DNA of 64,000 bases from Bacteroidia bacterium (GTDB taxonomy: Bacteria; Bacteroidota; Bacteroidia; AKYH767-A; OLB10), in the NCBI GenBank assembly GCA_037045145.1, contig JBAOIA010000012.1, positions 1,069,660 to 1,133,659 of the forward strand. The letters are read 5' to 3'. Below the pieces are notes generated by a model. It saw nothing but the letters and a program-made list of their open reading frames with translations, ran no database searches and was not told where the DNA came from. The position numbers were made by a program, and so were the translations under genes. Shown here one piece after another: positions 63,998-64,000 of this stretch; within the stretch, counting starts at the first letter, position 1; every line of letters starts with the position of its first letter.

Positions 63998-64000
63998 AGA

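Larger units (their letters stand above)
63567..64000. other. Gene-free right edge with palindromic array sites
   Basis: No gene of more than 14 codons is convincing here. It holds the IS91 right end, attC-like site 6 with a 14-base direct repeat (GTGCTAAATTGAAC at 63682 and 63718) in its loop, and an 11-bp inverted repeat at the very edge. A tiny frame at 63808-63852 is not counted as a gene. Confidence 0.6.

Noticed and set aside
1..64000. CRISPR array
   Set aside because: No regularly spaced short direct repeats with unique spacers were seen; the repeats at 54-64 kb are palindromes with genes between them.

Overview
The window comes from a member of the Bacteroidota, probably a free-living or metagenome-assembled lineage near the Chitinophagales/Sphingobacteriales. 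The evidence is a set of secreted proteins ending in type IX secretion system (T9SS) sorting domains of type A and type B (CHU_C), a PorT-like T9SS protein next to menG, A+T-rich DNA, TAnnTTTG-type promoter elements, the order ftsX-DUF3098-uppP-truB, and menaquinone synthesis by the futalosine route (mqnC).

Layout. 1-7.2 kb: a tandem duplication (A-B-A'-B') of two T9SS-exported gene types, coupled by ATGA/GTGA overlaps. 7.8-26.6 kb: ordinary chromosome (kup, hflX, SirB-like/cytochrome c, tRNA-Ser, ansA, TatD nuclease, a GT9 glycosyltransferase, ftsX-DUF3098-uppP-truB, a DUF4139 protein, an RNA helicase plus cold-shock gene, and a 1476-residue T9SS surface protein). 26.7-28.8 kb: a PIN/ImmA-type gene pair between copies of a dispersed repeat. 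28.9-48.2 kb: pyrH, deoC, purB, ribE, a CHU_C surface protein, mqnC, an M17 aminopeptidase, pdxA, scpB, an AI-2E permease family protein, a flavoprotein, porT, menG and a heptose-kinase-like gene. 48.2-54.4 kb: a SWIB-domain nucleoid-type protein behind three palindromes, then eroded material: two remnants of Y1/RAYT transposases, an adenylate-cyclase remnant, and a TPR sensor whose kinase catalytic domain is missing.

54.8-64 kb is the most unusual part. A tyrosine recombinase with an N-terminal arm domain is followed, in the same orientation, by small cargo genes separated by long imperfect palindromes of about 135-190 bp. Four complete sites begin near TAAC and end in CGTTA; their arms pair over 25-35 bases, the right outer arm carries a few extra bases, and the loops differ. 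The next gene often starts just after CGTTA. This is the architecture of an integron cassette array with attC sites, but the recombinase lacks, by eye, the insertion typical of IntI and is co-oriented with the cassettes. Cargo includes a MORN-like lipoprotein, a membrane TPR protein, a class I PPK2 polyphosphate kinase with its own promoter, a MepB-family protein and unknowns. A 2.4-kb IS91-family element (Y2-HUH transposase plus its own tyrosine recombinase) interrupts the array; both its ends abut GTT/AAC-containing bases of two palindromes. The array appears to continue past the right edge.

An apparent +1 frameshift splits the conserved DUF3098 gene at a TTT-C-GGG site between ftsX and uppP. 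All family calls were made by eye from sequence motifs; no database search was run.
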